Part shown: positions 34,637 to 46,598 of the stretch, in pieces | Position numbering within the stretch: the first letter of the stretch is position 1 | Layout: each line of letters opens with the position of its first letter | NCBI GenBank assembly: GCA_019009955.1 | Contig: CM032232.1 | Coordinates: 48,572,501 to 48,636,500, forward strand | DNA from: Riptortus pedestris | Taxonomy: Eukaryota; Arthropoda; Insecta; Hemiptera; Alydidae | DNA: 64,000 nt | Direction: 5' to 3' | Position numbers and translations under genes: made by a program | Notes under the pieces: model-generated | Told to the model about the DNA's origin: nothing | The model's database searches: none | Seen by the model: only the letters and a program-made list of their open reading frames with translations

Positions 34637-35222
34637 AGCTGTCTTCCCTTAAGGGAAACCAGCTATTGAAGTCGTACTCACGACCCAAAATGAGGTCCAC
34701 TCAAAATTATTCAGACACACACACACATATATATATTTGTCTGTTACCGCTCAAGCAGTCGCAATTTTTGTTTGATCGTTACCAAACTCGATATTTAAAC
34801 GTTTTATGTAAAACAAAAAATCAAATTCCGCAATGGCTGAAGTCCGAAAAGTGGAAGGGGGGAATTTAGAGGGGGGAATTTCGAAAATTCTCAATATCTT
34901 CGTTATTATACGTCGGATTGAAAATTTGTATAGATCAATCTTATTGAAAATTTAATGCTCTATAAATGTTGTGTTGTACGTTTTTTCTTTATCATGACTA
35001 TTGACCGAGATATTTGCATTTTTAATTTGTCAGCCTTCAGTAAACCCCCCCCCACTCCTTCTCATGCCATATTAAAAATAAGCTGTTATATTATGAAGCA
35101 TATTATTTGAAGCGTAAATAACAAATATTGTTCTCGCCACACGTTTGCGTTATAATATAAATGCAAATACGAGACGTAAGTAGAAATCTACTTGGTTAAC
35201 GCAGCCCCTGCGTGACGCATTT
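34637..35222 (-). mobile_element. HINE-like element with small internal deletion (module B)
   Basis: The 3' end reads TTAGCTGTCTTCCCTTAAGG, the block with CTTCAAATGTCCATCG has been deleted (CACGACCC joins AAAATGAGGTCC), and the microsatellite is CA-rich (ACACACACACATATATA). The 5' end at 35185-35222 reads GAAATCTACTTGGTTAACGC then AGCCCCTGCGTGACG. Confidence 0.82.
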
Positions 35223-35975
35223 TTACTTCATGAACTTTATCACAGTTTATGTACATTTCATAGAACATTTGTGTTGCATGTTGAAAATGTAGTTTTTGTG
35301 CGTAAATTAATTCTTTTTATATCCAGAGGGGAAAAAATGTTATTTTAACCCGGAATCGTTGAGTACTAGGACCAGCTAGATTGAAATAAACAATTCTCCA
35401 ATTCTTTTCAGATATATTTCATTTATTTTTGTTTGTGGAAGTGGTATCAATGCTTGTTTAAACACGGTTTCCCATTTGAACAAAAGTTGTGTGAATGTAG
35501 CTGAGGGAGAAATGTTGTGCCGACTATTGACAAGAGAGGACTTATATTGGAGCGGGCTCAGAGCGACAGGCGGAGTAGGAGCTAGATAAAAAGGCGGCGT
35601 TGACTGATGGCCCTCTCTGAATATATCTGACGCAATGGCACCGAATCAGCCAAACTAATATTAATGCTCCTATATAACTCACTATTCATCTTCATGTTCA
35701 GCTTATACCAAATTCTGTCTACCTCACTCACTGATTCTCAAGATTATGCCTACAACCTACAAGTTTTAGTCATAATTCGCTCGGATCAAGGACCCGGAGC
35801 ACTAAGGTTGCACGACCATATTTTCGTTTATTCTAACTACTCTTTTAGTTTATCATTAAATGTCTTCCCTATATTTTTTAAATGCCGCCCAAGGATTCGC
35901 CATTCAAAAATGAACACATGGACGCTTAATCCCTAAATTATAAAACCCAAGGAGTGAAATTAGTGAAATTAAATG
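35223..35975. other. No recognisable gene
   Basis: A 90-codon open frame (35664-35936, plus) has no recognised motif. Moderately complex DNA near 35500-35650. Confidence 0.4.
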
Positions 35976-36602
35976 AAGGGTTGCTAGCAAAAACCCCACT
36001 AGTCAAAAAAACTGAAAAAAATGAGTTTGAGGTGCCTTTATGTAGTGTGCAGTATTACTTATATACTGATACAATGGAAATCGTAAAAAACAAATGTCGT
36101 CGAACTGTTTCAGCAGTTAAAAAAAGTCTGTCACGCAGGGTAAACTAACCAGATTTCCCACGTGAAGCTTTACAATAGAGAAATCCGCCTAGTAACAGCT
36201 GTAGTAGGAAGGGATCTCTAAACCTATTCACGAGGGACGAATAGTTCTGGAAACGGCCACCAGAGCTCTCGGCGGAGAGTCCGGAACATGGCGGGGTTTC
36301 GTCGACCACACACACAATACAAATGCAAATATCTCGGTTAATATTCAAGATACAGAATAAATGTATAGAACAATATTTATAGTACATTTAATTTACAATA
36401 AGATTGATTCTATACAATTTTTCGATCCGACGCATAATAACGGAGGTATTTTGAATTTTCAAAAATCCCCCCCTCTAAACCCCCCCTCCCACTGGTCCGA
36501 TTTCAGCCATTAACGAACTTGATCTTTCTTTTTTCGTAAAACGCTTAAATATGAAGTTTGGTAACGATCAAACAAAAATTGCGACCGCTAGAGCGTTAAC
36601 AG

Positions 36603-36670
<68 letters not shown>

Positions 36671-37371
36671 GAACGGACCTCATTTTCGTCATCTCCTGGG
36701 TAGGATCGATGGACATTTGAGGAAATTTTTCAAAACTCGCGTCATGAGTACGACCTCAATAGCTGATTTCCCTTAAGGGAAATCTGCTAATACGGGGATT
36801 CCGCAAAAAAACACTCTAGTCAGGAAGGCTTCAACTAAGGACGTACTACAACTTGCTGACTACCTGGATGATGCTGCAAGCAAGGAGTTTTACAGAAGAC
36901 TGTTTGCCCCTTGTTGCAGCAGCCGACTCACCTTGTTTTGACTACAATAATGACAACGATTACAATATTGATGGATGTAAAGATCGATTTTTCCAAAGTT
37001 ATTGTTCACATTATTCAACATAATTTTTCTTAAATTGTTCATTTGTCCTGTTACAATTATTAAACCAAATAAACGCGATCAAATAACGAATACTATTTCT
37101 TCTATCTGATCATGTTATCTATAAGATATTTGCCTTTTAGGTTTTTGTTCAATTTCACCAAAAACCCCATTAGTCCAGAACATTCTTCTTCCCCATTGAA
37201 AGAGGATATATTTGATCATCTGTAAATTAGTATAGATAACATTCCTGATCCCCAAGGAGTTTATTAAAAAAATATCAAAATTTTACTCCCTCGTGGAATG
37301 AAGATAAACTTTTTTTTAAATTTACCAAAAAAGAGTTTTTTTGACTAGTGGGGTTTTTGCTATCAACCCTT
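35976..37371. mobile_element. Unclassified DNA transposon with 38-bp inverted repeats, split by HINE
   Basis: The left end AAGGGTTGCTAGCAAAAACC continuing CCACTAGTCAAAAAAACT (35976-36013) is the inverse of the right end 37334-37371 with a single mismatch. Flanks TTAAATGA and TAAAATGT could be an 8-bp target duplication with two mismatches if the element starts at AGGG, which would suggest the hAT or P type; this is uncertain. A subterminal copy of the repeat core (CAAAAACCCCATTAGTCC) lies near 37158. A HINE (36127-36789) sits inside; without it the element is about 730 bp. Short coding-like stretches flank the HINE (MEIVKNKCRRTVSAVKK before; KDVLQLADYLDDAASKEFYR after) but match no family I know. 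Confidence 0.8.
36127..36789 (+). mobile_element. HINE-like element, full-length copy (module A)
   Basis: GTCTGTCACGCAGGGTAAAC at the 5' end (a 7-10 bp deletion removes the GGGCTGCG block), CCAGATTTCCCACG, module A with GGAAACGGCCACC, the core with CCCCCCCTCTAAACCCCCCC, (TA)n at about 36606-36665, and GATTTCCCTTAAGGGAAATC then TGCT at 36789. Nested inside the 38-bp-repeat element, hence younger than it. Confidence 0.88.
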
Positions 37372-38059
37372 AAAATGTGTTTATTTCCATTGAATTTGAA
37401 TTGAGATTATTATGTTATAATAACATAATAGGATAAATCAAATAGTTTTGTTTTCTAGTTAATAATAGCTTTCTAATAATATGCCAATTAAATTATTTAC
37501 AAATTATTAAATAAAATGGAATTATTAAAACTATGGAATTTCCAATGGAATGCCATATATTTTTTGACGCGTTCTTGTAGAAAATCAAATTATAAAACAA
37601 GTTTATGTCAGTGAATTTTTCGGTTTGACGCCAATAACCCGTTTCAAAAATCACCGTTTGCCATAGTCCACTCTTTTTCCGTTTGTTGTTGTTTGTTTTT
37701 TGTTCTTTTTTGCATTTCACTTTTTTAATGACACTTTAATAATGAGTAAATCGCCTGCGTTGCGGAACTCATTTAAATAAATAAATCATCCTTTAGCTGT
37801 AAAATGTACAAATCTTTATTTCAAAATCGGCACATTTTATTTGAAAAAAGAAAGTAAAAACAATTCTTGAATGAACCCAAAAAATGTTTACTTCAAAGAA
37901 CATCAATATTACAAAAGCTTTCTCAGAATTATTTTTTTTTAAAAACTAATTACTTAGTATTTTTTTAAAAAGAAATAAATGTTTGTTTCTTGTAAATCAA
38001 CAGAAAAAAGTTTTTTCTTCAAACAACAATACTTAAAGCTAGTATTTACAAATGTCCTA
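37372..38059. other. No recognisable gene
   Basis: AT-rich; a 75-codon minus-strand open frame (37493-37720) has no recognised motif. Confidence 0.45.
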
Positions 38060-38350
38060 CCCCCAATTATGAACTTTAAAAGACGGTATGAAATCCCTTT
38101 TGGAACTGTCTATTTCTGCTACTGAAATTGAATTTATCGCCAATCTGAATTTATTTTTATGTTTTCAATATTCTGCGACCTACTATGGTAGAGATGCCGT
38201 CGACTCTCCTCTATAGAAATCCATAACTGACAGATCGGGTGACCTGGGTTGCCATTCAATGTATAAGCTGCGACAGATCCTGCGTTGGGGAAACATTTCT
38301 CTTATTGATGATGGAGTAGTGATTGACAAGTGGGAAGGAGAACTGAAGCC
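38060..38350 (-). pseudogene. Tc1/mariner-superfamily transposase relic
   Basis: Minus-strand reading near 38210-38310 gives REMFPQRRICRSLYIEWQPR and SPDLSVMDFY, matching the FPxRWIGRxGPxxWPPRSPDLxPLDFFLWG block that carries the last acidic residue of a DDE transposase group common in insects. Further on, NKFRLAINSISVAE fits the region after it. Stops are present and the catalytic front part is missing. It is unrelated in detail to the mariner and Tc1 copies elsewhere in the window, so it is a third family. Confidence 0.6.
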
Positions 38351-39074
38351 ACATCTCATTTCTTTACATCAGGAGCATATCTTCTATTTAAATTAGGAAT
38401 TCTTCATTTAGGAAGCGGGCTGGTCCATTTAATGTCTTCCTGGAATATACACACAGGAATGAGCAACCTCCGTAGCTACATTTTCAGAGGAAATTCGTTA
38501 CAACATGATTATCTTACTCAAAGGTGCCTGTATCTGCAATGCTGAAGCGTCGCACATCAAAGGCAGTTACTGCCAGATGTTACTACTGCATGACAGTGAA
38601 GGGCCCTTCTCGTGTATAACTATCTCCTGTGTAGTACACGTATGAAGCCAACAGCAGCCATCAGAAGTCAAAGAAAACTATCCTTCTACCCAGCTGCTAA
38701 TTGGTTTGTTTCATCTAAATTCAATCCTTGATTCCACAAGCACTGTTAGATTTTTCTTTATGACAAACTATTTCGCTTTTCAATTGCATTCTGTACTCTC
38801 AAGTAACTCGTTTTGAAAATGGACGGCTTTTATCACGTTATCAGTATGAATTCCAACCTACCCAATCATCAATACGCCTGTAAGATATTAAAGAAAAAGG
38901 GGATATTAAAAATATAGGGAAATAAAGAAAGATAAAATACTTCTCTGGTAGATCTCAGAACAATGGCGTATTGAATAAAACAATTAATATATATTTCCTG
39001 AATGTCTGATATAAATGTAAAATAGGAGATTGGAAACCATGGTGGGAAATGGTTAAAGGTAACAATATTTATAC
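38351..39074. other. No recognisable gene
   Basis: Mixed DNA; open frames of 71-73 codons without motifs. Confidence 0.4.
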
Positions 39075-39286
39075 ATTTATTAACGTCCACTTTATGGAAC
39101 TATGGCTAATTGAGAGGGGTTTTCTACAGGTTACCATCCTTTTCTAGCCAGGGTGGGACTAAGGATTTCATTTAATGAGTTCATCATTAAATAAATTCCT
39201 ATTTGCCCAGGTGGGAATTGAACTCACCACTTTAGGTTTACCATGTGAGATTAAAGCCAACGCTTTAACATGGCTAACCCAAGGTA
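39075..39286 (-). mobile_element. tRNA-derived SINE, copy 1
   Basis: On the minus strand: GGGTTAGCCATGTTAAAGCG (tRNA-like, A-box region), GAGTTCAATTCCCACCTGGG (B box GTTCAATTCC), a body with AGGAATTTATTTAATGA, CCACCCTGGCTAG, and a tail GTGGACGTTAATAAAT. The same order occurs at 59379-59614, which defines the family. B-box plus tRNA-like head indicates RNA polymerase III origin. Confidence 0.82.
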
Positions 39287-39598
39287 TCAATAGAGAACGT
39301 TTTTAAACATGATCTATGTACCACTCGGTGAGGTGAATACACAGGATAATTTGATTTGAGATCAGGGGAACTAATAAGATACGTTCTTAACAAGAACACG
39401 TGAAAAGTGTGACTAGGAAATGCCACAGAGCTCAGAAAGGAACTACAATCAGAACAGAATTGTCCAGTGTCCTAGTCATTTCACCTAGGAATGAGTTAAG
39501 CTGAAAACACGTATTCGTTCATTTGGCCTCACTAAAAGTTGTCTCAAAAGTCTCATCAAATCTCGTGCCCCTGTCTTATATTCAATAGTAATGAAAGT
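39287..39598. other. No recognisable feature
   Basis: Mixed-composition DNA between SINE and HINE. Confidence 0.4.
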
Positions 39599-40035
39599 TC
39601 GTCAGTCAGGGGCTGCGTAGAACTAAGCAGATGACCCACGTATTTGCATTTATCTCAAAACGTAAAAGTTCAATGAGAACAATATTTGGTATTAAGGCTT
39701 CAAGTAAAGTGCTTCATAGCAGCTTATTGTTAATATGAAATGAGAAGGAGAGGGGGTGTACTGAAGACCAAAAACTAAAAAATGGACATATCTTCGTTAA
39801 TACAAGACATTGAAAAAAATGTATATAACAACATTTAAATAACAACACATTTGAAATAAGATTGATTCTATACAATTCTTCTATCTGACGCATAGCAACG
39901 GAGATATTTCGAAATTCTCCTCCTCTAAACCCCCTTCCATCATATTTGTCCGATTATAGCCGTTAACGAACTTGATATTTCTTTTTAGATAAAGCGTTTA
40001 AATATCGAGTTTGGTGACGACCAAACAAAACAATT
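39599..40035 (+). mobile_element. HINE-like element, 3' half missing (module B)
   Basis: TCGTCAGTCAGGGGCTGCGT, AGCAGATGACCCACG, TATTTGCATTTATCTCAAAA and CGTAAAAGTTCAATG, then the core to AATATCGAGTTTGGTGACGA and CCAAACAAAAC, where homology stops short of the microsatellite. Confidence 0.8.
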
Positions 40036-40255
40036 TTTGCAAATATCTTGTTTCTATGGCTTTAATGCTATTAAAATTTATTATATATATTGTAGAATAC
40101 AATTTTCTATAACTTTCAATTTTAATTTTTTTTATATATATCAAATCGTTTTGCGGGCGTTGACCGCGCAATACTTAGCTATCTACAACATAATGCAAGG
40201 TTAACCTTAAGTCACATTATATAATGAGCCATATAAAGTCTATAATAATAAATAA

Positions 40256-40302
<47 letters not shown>

Positions 40303-41192
40303 GCTTACCTGTTAGTGTATTTCAGTAGTTGTTGACAGATATACTTAATTTTTAATTTTATTCTACAAATTATTCGTACTAATTACATTTAAACTATAGA
40401 AAAAATAAAGGAATTGAATTTTAATTATATTTATAAGTATTATCTCTCATTCCGAGGTTGACTCTTGACTTATATGGCTGTGTAGTCTACAAGAAAGGCG
40501 AATGTGAAGAGTGTGAGTTATAATTACTAACTAAAGCAAGAACGCAATAATTACAAAATATTGTACAACGCAGAGAAAATGGACTTCCTGGTACTAAATT
40601 CCTTTCTCAGTAAACATTAACAAGGAAACTTCAGATAAAGAAGTCTAATTATCTAGCAATTCATAGAGTGGGGATTTGAAAGAAATATCATAACCTTCGT
40701 ATGATACAACCTTTCCGAAAGATTATTCAGAGTTCGGATTAGTGGAATTTAATCTGACTAATTCCAGGAGGAAAATGGTGGTACCCTCAGGTAGGTGTAC
40801 TGTGAACGTCATTGTTTAACATTTTTATAACATATTACATTTTTATAAATGACTTAAACTTCATGGAATAATTAAAAAAAAACTAAATCACAATAATCAG
40901 AGGTATAGATGGCATGTAATATTTCAATCTATATGCAGTACATTCTTTTTTTTCTTTTCTTGCATTGGAATATATATTCTTATATGCATAGACGACAAAG
41001 GAATAGAACATTTGAATTTTGATTATGTTTATTTAGTATTTAATTTTATGTATAAATTGTTTTGCCTGTCCGTTGTAATTTCCTTTCGTTATATTTTGAC
41101 TCACTATTGGAAGTCGTTATGGAGTCACAGCGTCATTCTTTGGGACTCCAAACAATGCCTGCTTGATACCTTCTTCTCCCTCATGGCAACTA
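40036..41192. other. No recognisable gene; (TA)n microsatellite
   Basis: (TA)n at about 40256-40298. A block with GCGGGCGTTGACCGCGCAAT near 40150 stands out in GC but has no partner here. The remainder is AT-rich. Confidence 0.4.
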
Positions 41193-42373
41193 TAGGGTGG
41201 CTCCATACGTTCGTTCGGTTTCTGGAGTATGAAATAAAATATTTTTTTGAAATTAAGAATCAATTTTATTCAATAATGTATTCACCATTTTTATTGATGA
41301 CCACATGCCATCTTTATAACAACTTCATAATTCTGCTCGCATAAAACGTCTGGGGCTTAGGAGCGAAAAACTTTACGAGGAATGTTGTTTTTACATCTCT
41401 TATCAGCGAATGATTTCCCATTGAGGCTGTTTTGGAGAGACCGGAACAAGTAGCAGTCCGATGGAGTAAGGTCCAGAGATTATGGGATGTAGGGCAAAAT
41501 ATCCCAGCCAATTTGCCTTAATGTTTGTTGTGTGGTTAAATTGGGATTGACCAGCTCTGGGCGTTACTGTCACAATGATTGGTTCAATTTTGTTAGTTGC
41601 GCGCAGTCTGTCGTTCTTTCTTGAGGAAGTAGGTCTTAACTTAAGAACATCACGATAATCCCACCATATGGGCAGCAAAATCGTTTTCGGATGTAGGCCA
41701 GCCCTCGGGGTGGCATTCGGCGACTCAACAGTAGTTGTCCACGATCCCGTACCCACTGTATTTTCATAAATAACCCACTTTTCATCGCCTGTTCCTAATC
41801 GTTAAAGAAGAGGGTCTCTTTCATTTCGGAGATTGATATTGAGTTTGCCAGGGTTGCCTCAGTCAGTTCATGGGACACTTATCCTGATTTAAATGCCAAT
41901 GAACGGTCCCAAAACTTATTCCTATTGTTTCCGCACTTTTTTATACCTGTAGCGACTGATTTTGCTCTATTAGTGTCTTAATATTACTCGATTCAACCTC
42001 TGTTGGCCGACGGCTGCGGGGTGAATCATCCAAACCCCGTATCTCCAGAACTGATCTTGGCAATCCATTTCTGTGCAGTACGCTCTGGTATGGCTTCGTC
42101 CACATACACAACACTATATTCTTTCGGCGGGAGCTCGTTTGCCTTTTTTGAAATGAAAAAGCAAAATATTCCGGAAATGCACTTTGTTCTCTGACATGAT
42201 CACTACGCTTAAGCAAAAACAAAACAAATTCCAATATATCGGAACAGATAGATTCGAAGAGTGGACTTTGAACTTTTTGATGAGTATCATTAAGATCAGA
42301 TGAGTTAAGGAGAACAGGAGAGTTATGAAAACAATTCACATTACTGACAAAATACATAAATGGAACCACCGTA
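41193..42373 (-). mobile_element. mariner transposon, second copy, decayed
   Basis: Left end TATAGGGTGGCTCCATACGT and right end GGAACCACCGTATA are inverted repeats; 1,181 bp, close to the usual 1.3 kb. Homologous to the copy at 22789-24791, but without its 0.9-kb insert. The sequence just beyond the right end is also shared (42374-42552). Confidence 0.85.
41330..42196 (-). pseudogene. mariner transposase, broken
   Basis: Minus strand. The ATG at 42196 opens MSENKVHFRNILLFHFKKGK, typical of mariner N-termini, but several frame changes follow. Recognisable further on: LDDSPRSRRPTEVESSNIKT (another frame), an incomplete DNA-binding region, TPRAGLHPKTILLPIWWD (after the first catalytic region, near 41700), and the end region with FFAPKPQTFYASRIMKLL. 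In this copy the ATG is not followed by an immediate stop, unlike the copy at 22959, so the two decayed independently after duplication. Confidence 0.82.
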
Positions 42374-42552
42374 TATCAAGGTGGTATTTTCATTTTAAAT
42401 TTATAAAGGTATTTTCCGAACGCACTATCACTTCTAAAACTGTATTTTTCACTAATCTCATATGATTGAGTTCAACTGAAAAGAGAAGTTTTCCTCCATT
42501 TTCAGTACAACGAAAAACTTTTCATTCCTAAATCAATTCCGACACCCTCACA
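42374..42552 (-). repeat. Flank shared with 22619-22788
   Basis: Inverse of the sequence preceding the first mariner, including TTTATAAAGGTATTTTCCGA and TCAATTCCGACACCC. Homology stops at about 42552. Confidence 0.75.
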
Positions 42553-43651
42553 AGCTCCAGGATTCGCGCAAACTGAGTTTCCCCCACAATTTCTGTTCGA
42601 ATTTAAATATTCACGGCGATGAGATGCCTCGAAGGCGAAAAATGAAAATGAGGGCGATACCCCGGACAAACCTGTGAATATTTTAGTAAGAAAAACGCGA
42701 CTGACTGATTGGGCAAAGAGCTATGAAATATTTAATAGTTGGCAATATCAGTGGGATAGGGGGAGGGCGCTTCCTCCCTTGGGCCCCCGCCGAGTCCTTA
42801 AATTCTTGCAGACTGTTTGACTTCATTAATAACCAAGCGGGGAAAGGCTGACGAACTTTAATAATCTCTCCATTCAGGCCCAATTTTTTCCTCCTACTCT
42901 CTCAAAAAAAAGGGTGGGAGTGAAATAAAACTTTTTAAAATTTATGAACCGAAAGTTTCCAATAAAAGGTAGACTGGTGGGGAGTGTTTATTTTATTATA
43001 ATTAGGCCAGAAAGTCAATAGCTAACTTACTCAGCTCTGTTTTAGAAAGTTTATTTTTTTGCAGCACATTATTTTTTTCGACATTGATAATTACACATAG
43101 ATGTGGGCTCCAACTAACATGAACAGCCAACTATTGTACCCTTAGTCGCATATGAGCCGGAAAGGCTAGAATTAATTGAGTAGAAATGTCATTTAGCAAC
43201 AACAACAACCAGGGTAGGCGAGAGCACTTCCCACGGGAGCACGACGATGACGTCACCCACCGACTGAAGTGAAATAACAGTCAACTAGTTATCAGAGAGT
43301 TTCCTTCAAAATATACAATATCAAATCAAACGTCAAAAAACGGGGAACCCCCGTTAACTGAAAGTCTGGAAGGGAAGAGAGGCTTTAAAAATGTACGTCC
43401 AATGGTTTCTGCGTGAGACTATCCAACAATAATGGCGTCAAGGAAAGCTCCACCGCAGCTTCAATTTTTATAGAGCCATCACTTAGCCACTCATTTGTTG
43501 CATAAACTTTGAGAAGATATACATTAGCCTGTATCACTAAGTAAGCTAAGTAGCAATATTATTGTATATCGAATATTGTCCCACTGACATGGCGACTAAG
43601 ACAAGGGGAATATCATATAATTAACAGTTGTGTGGTTACTTTAATTTATTT
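42553..43651. other. No recognisable gene
   Basis: Mixed composition, with a GC-richer patch near 42745-42800 (GGGGGAGGGCGCTTCCTCCC). No coding or repeat identity established. Confidence 0.4.
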
Positions 43652-43694
43652 TAGCAGATATCCATTAAGGGAAATCAGCTAAGGTGCGTTAAAA

Positions 43695-43790
<96 letters not shown>

Positions 43791-44106
43791 ACCGCTCTAG
43801 CGGTCGCAATATTGATTTAATCGTTACAACACTAATAATAAAAATACCTATAATAAAATATTATATTGAACCAATCTTATTGCAAATTTAATGTTCTATA
43901 AATGTTGTTATATACGTTTTTTCAATATCTTGCATTAACCGAGATATTTCCATTTTTTAGTTTTCGGTCTTCAGTAAACCCCCTCTCCTACTCATGTCAT
44001 ATTAACAACACGCTGTTATATTATGAAGCATAACATTGGAGGCTTAAATACCAAATATTGTTCTCATTGGACTTTTACTTTTTGAGATAAATGCCAATAC
44101 GTGGCA
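43652..44106 (-). mobile_element. HINE-like element, internally deleted
   Basis: TAGCAGATATCCATTAAGGG and AAATCAGCTAAGG (3' end), then a jump to AAAATTGTATATA; the block from GTCGTACTCATG to GAGGTCCG is gone. Microsatellite (TA)n then (TG)n at 43699-43788. ACCGCTCTAGCGGTCGCAAT follows, then a second deletion, and module B ends at ATGCCAATACGTGG without the terminal 5' block. Confidence 0.8.
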
Positions 44107-44210
44107 TTGGTATATCAGAAGTACCGAAATACTAGGGGATGATAGCAACTCCGTAAAAAAACTCTTAACATTTTTAGTAAGTGCTGGTTTAAATAAAGAA
44201 ATATAATAAT

Positions 44211-45020
44211 ACTAGCGGCTAATACCCGGCAGACGTTGTCCTGCATGATATATCAAGCGATTAGGATATTAAATTTAATAATATTATGTTTAAAACAAAA
44301 ACTACTTTTAATAACACAAAAAACAACATTTGTTATGTGCACGTTTGCCTAAAAAGAAATAGAAAATAAAATAATTGCGAAAACTGGGGACGCAAAATGA
44401 AAAGGAAAAATGAGAGAAGGAAAAGAAGACGTTTTAGTTCTATGATTATCTGGCAGAATGCGCACTACATAAAACAAATAGTTGTAGACCAATTATTAAA
44501 ATAAATGAAAACCCTCAATAATAATAATGCAAATACATAAATATAAATAAAGAAATGAAAATAATTGTGACATTCAAATCAGATTAACATAAATTTGGAT
44601 AATAAATAACAGGTCTGAATGTGAAAACCTCTCGTAGCTGCGAGCAACTTTATTTAGATGACATACTTAAACTCTAAGGACATACATTAGATAAACATAT
44701 TACATTTCATTACATTTCCAATAACCTCGCCCTTCGACCGGAGACAAAAGTTATTCCAAATAGGAAAATAAACAACTCTTATCCTGTTCATATTTGCCGA
44801 AAAACCAATAGGAAACGAAATACGGCTATTTATAATTTCAGGCCTCCCTCACGACCCCCACTTCTGCTCCATCTGGCGGGCCGATCTGCGACGCTAAACC
44901 ATCCGGGGCGTCACTCAAATGCGTACAGAAAAAATCATTCATATCGGTCCAGCCGTCTAGGAGGAGTTCAGTGACATACACACGTACGATAGAATTCTAT
45001 ATATATATAAAGCGTTATAT
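44211..45020 (+). repeat. Dispersed retroposon-like repeat (CCCGGCAGACGTTGTCCTGC head)
   Basis: Starts ACTAGCGGCTAATACCCGG and CAGACGTTGTCCTGC, ends AATCATTCATATCGGTCCAG, CCGTCTAGGAGGAGTTCAG, ACATACACACG and a TATATATATA tail. Head and tail are of a type I recall from many arthropod genomes, where they mark short non-LTR-type insertions; family not assigned. The interior is AT-rich and non-coding, except for the GC-richer stretch 44850-44920 (CCATCTGGCGGGCCGATCTG). Confidence 0.6.
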
Positions 45021-45880
45021 ATATAAAGATAGGACTTCAACATATGGGCACACAAGGCAGTGAGTTAAGTATTTATAAATCAAATTGATTATAACCAAAC
45101 ACTGCTGTGTTTTTTGTTATTTGTTACAGAATTGGGGATAAAGAAAACTAGGAGAGATCCAACACAGGCGAGGATGACGGAGGGCTGAGAAGTGGAGGGT
45201 TTATCTGAAGAAAGGGACTATTGAACAACAAGAAGGAAAATAAAAAAAGAATTTCGACCACTTAGGCACAAATAACTCTCCCAAGTTTGGTGCCTATTTA
45301 CTATAAAATAAATAAGTTGAATTACAGAGAATCTATCACTTTCATCGAATGAGTTTACTTCCTTGTAGTAGTCCTTGTAAACACCTAAACATATAATTAA
45401 TTGTTGTCAGTTTCTAATTACTGGAGAGAGCGTGAAGTTATTTAGCAAAGAGCGCATACAGGAATGGTAGAAACAATGGTGGTGAAGGAAGTTAGTTAGA
45501 CGTCGAGTGAAGGATGGGCAGAGAAGCTGGCTCAAGTCAGCAGGGCCCAAGTTCCCTTTGGTCAGAGCCCGGCGCCGCAGACCGCAAATCAGAAAGTACT
45601 TCTCTAACACTCTCCTGGCCTTCTTTCACGGACAGAAATTCGGCGATACTTTCGTCCTCTTGGCTTCCAGCTCTACAAAATAATTGCCAATGAGTCCACC
45701 TAATCGCAGTAACGGCTGCAAAGTTGTATAGTTCATGATTAACCTGGCAGTAGACACTCACATTAACATGATGTCTCCTTTATTATACTTCTCATCAAAA
45801 GTTGTTATATAACTAATTATGTTAGTCAACTACAATTATTCAGGTTATAAGGTATATTATATAGCACTACATATTATAAA
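45021..45880. other. No firm gene; possible small coding island on the minus strand
   Basis: At 45540-45680 a GC-richer segment has two overlapping minus-strand open frames (one reading EDESIAEFLSVKEGQESVRE) preceded by an AG-type acceptor context TTATTTTGTAG. It could be an exon of an unknown gene or part of a mobile element. I do not recognise the protein. Confidence 0.3.
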
Positions 45881-45884
45881 AAAG

Positions 45885-46000
45885 TACGTCACGCAGAGCT
45901 GGGAAAACTAAGCAGATTTCCCACGAGGTGCTATGACACCCGACTAATCTCAGCTTACCATATACTAACTATTTTTAATTTAAACTATGATGAGAAGAAG
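45885..46000 (+). mobile_element. HINE-like element, 5' terminal fragment
   Basis: GTACGTCACGCAGAGCTGG, AAACTAAGCAGATTTCCCAC and GAGGTGCTATGAC; homology fades by about 46000. It lies directly before another HINE copy in the same orientation. Confidence 0.75.
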
Positions 46001-46025
46001 TGAGGGTTTAAAACAAAAAAAAAAA

Positions 46026-46506
46026 TCCGTCACGCAGGGGCTGCGTAAATTAAGCAGATTTCCCACATGAAGTTTTACAATAGAGAAATCTACATACCGG
46101 CAATACAACACCAACTTGAATATGAGGGCGGGGGTGGGGATCAACAGTACACATATGCATATATCTCACAAAGTAAAAGGTTAGAAGACAAGAACGGAAA
46201 AAGGTTAGGTTACATGAGTGCCGAACAGTTACGGAAACGGCCGAACAAAGCCGGAAATTTCCGACAATAGCCGCACACACATTTAATAAAAATGCAAATA
46301 TCTAGGTTTATATTCAAGATATATTTTTCGATCAGACGTACAGTAACGGAGATATTTCGGATATTCAAAAATTCCCCCTCTAAATCCTCCGCCCACTTTC
46401 CCGATTTCAGCCATTAACGAACTTGATCTTTCTTTTTACATAAAACGATTAAATACAGAATTTGGTGACGATTAAGCAAAAATTGCGTCCGCTAGAGTGT
46501 TAACAG

Positions 46507-46598
<92 letters not shown>

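Noticed and set aside
41012..41344. 110-codon plus-strand open frame
   Set aside because: It runs across the left terminus of a mariner element into its 3' untranslated region; no motif.
43200..43560. tRNA or small RNA gene
   Set aside because: No A/B box pair or cloverleaf could be drawn; the segment is only of mixed composition.
45930..46280. Separate small genes around the GGAAACGGCCG segment
   Set aside because: Both strands are open, but the segment is the module A part of a HINE copy repeated at 251, 36127 and 62794 with differing frames.
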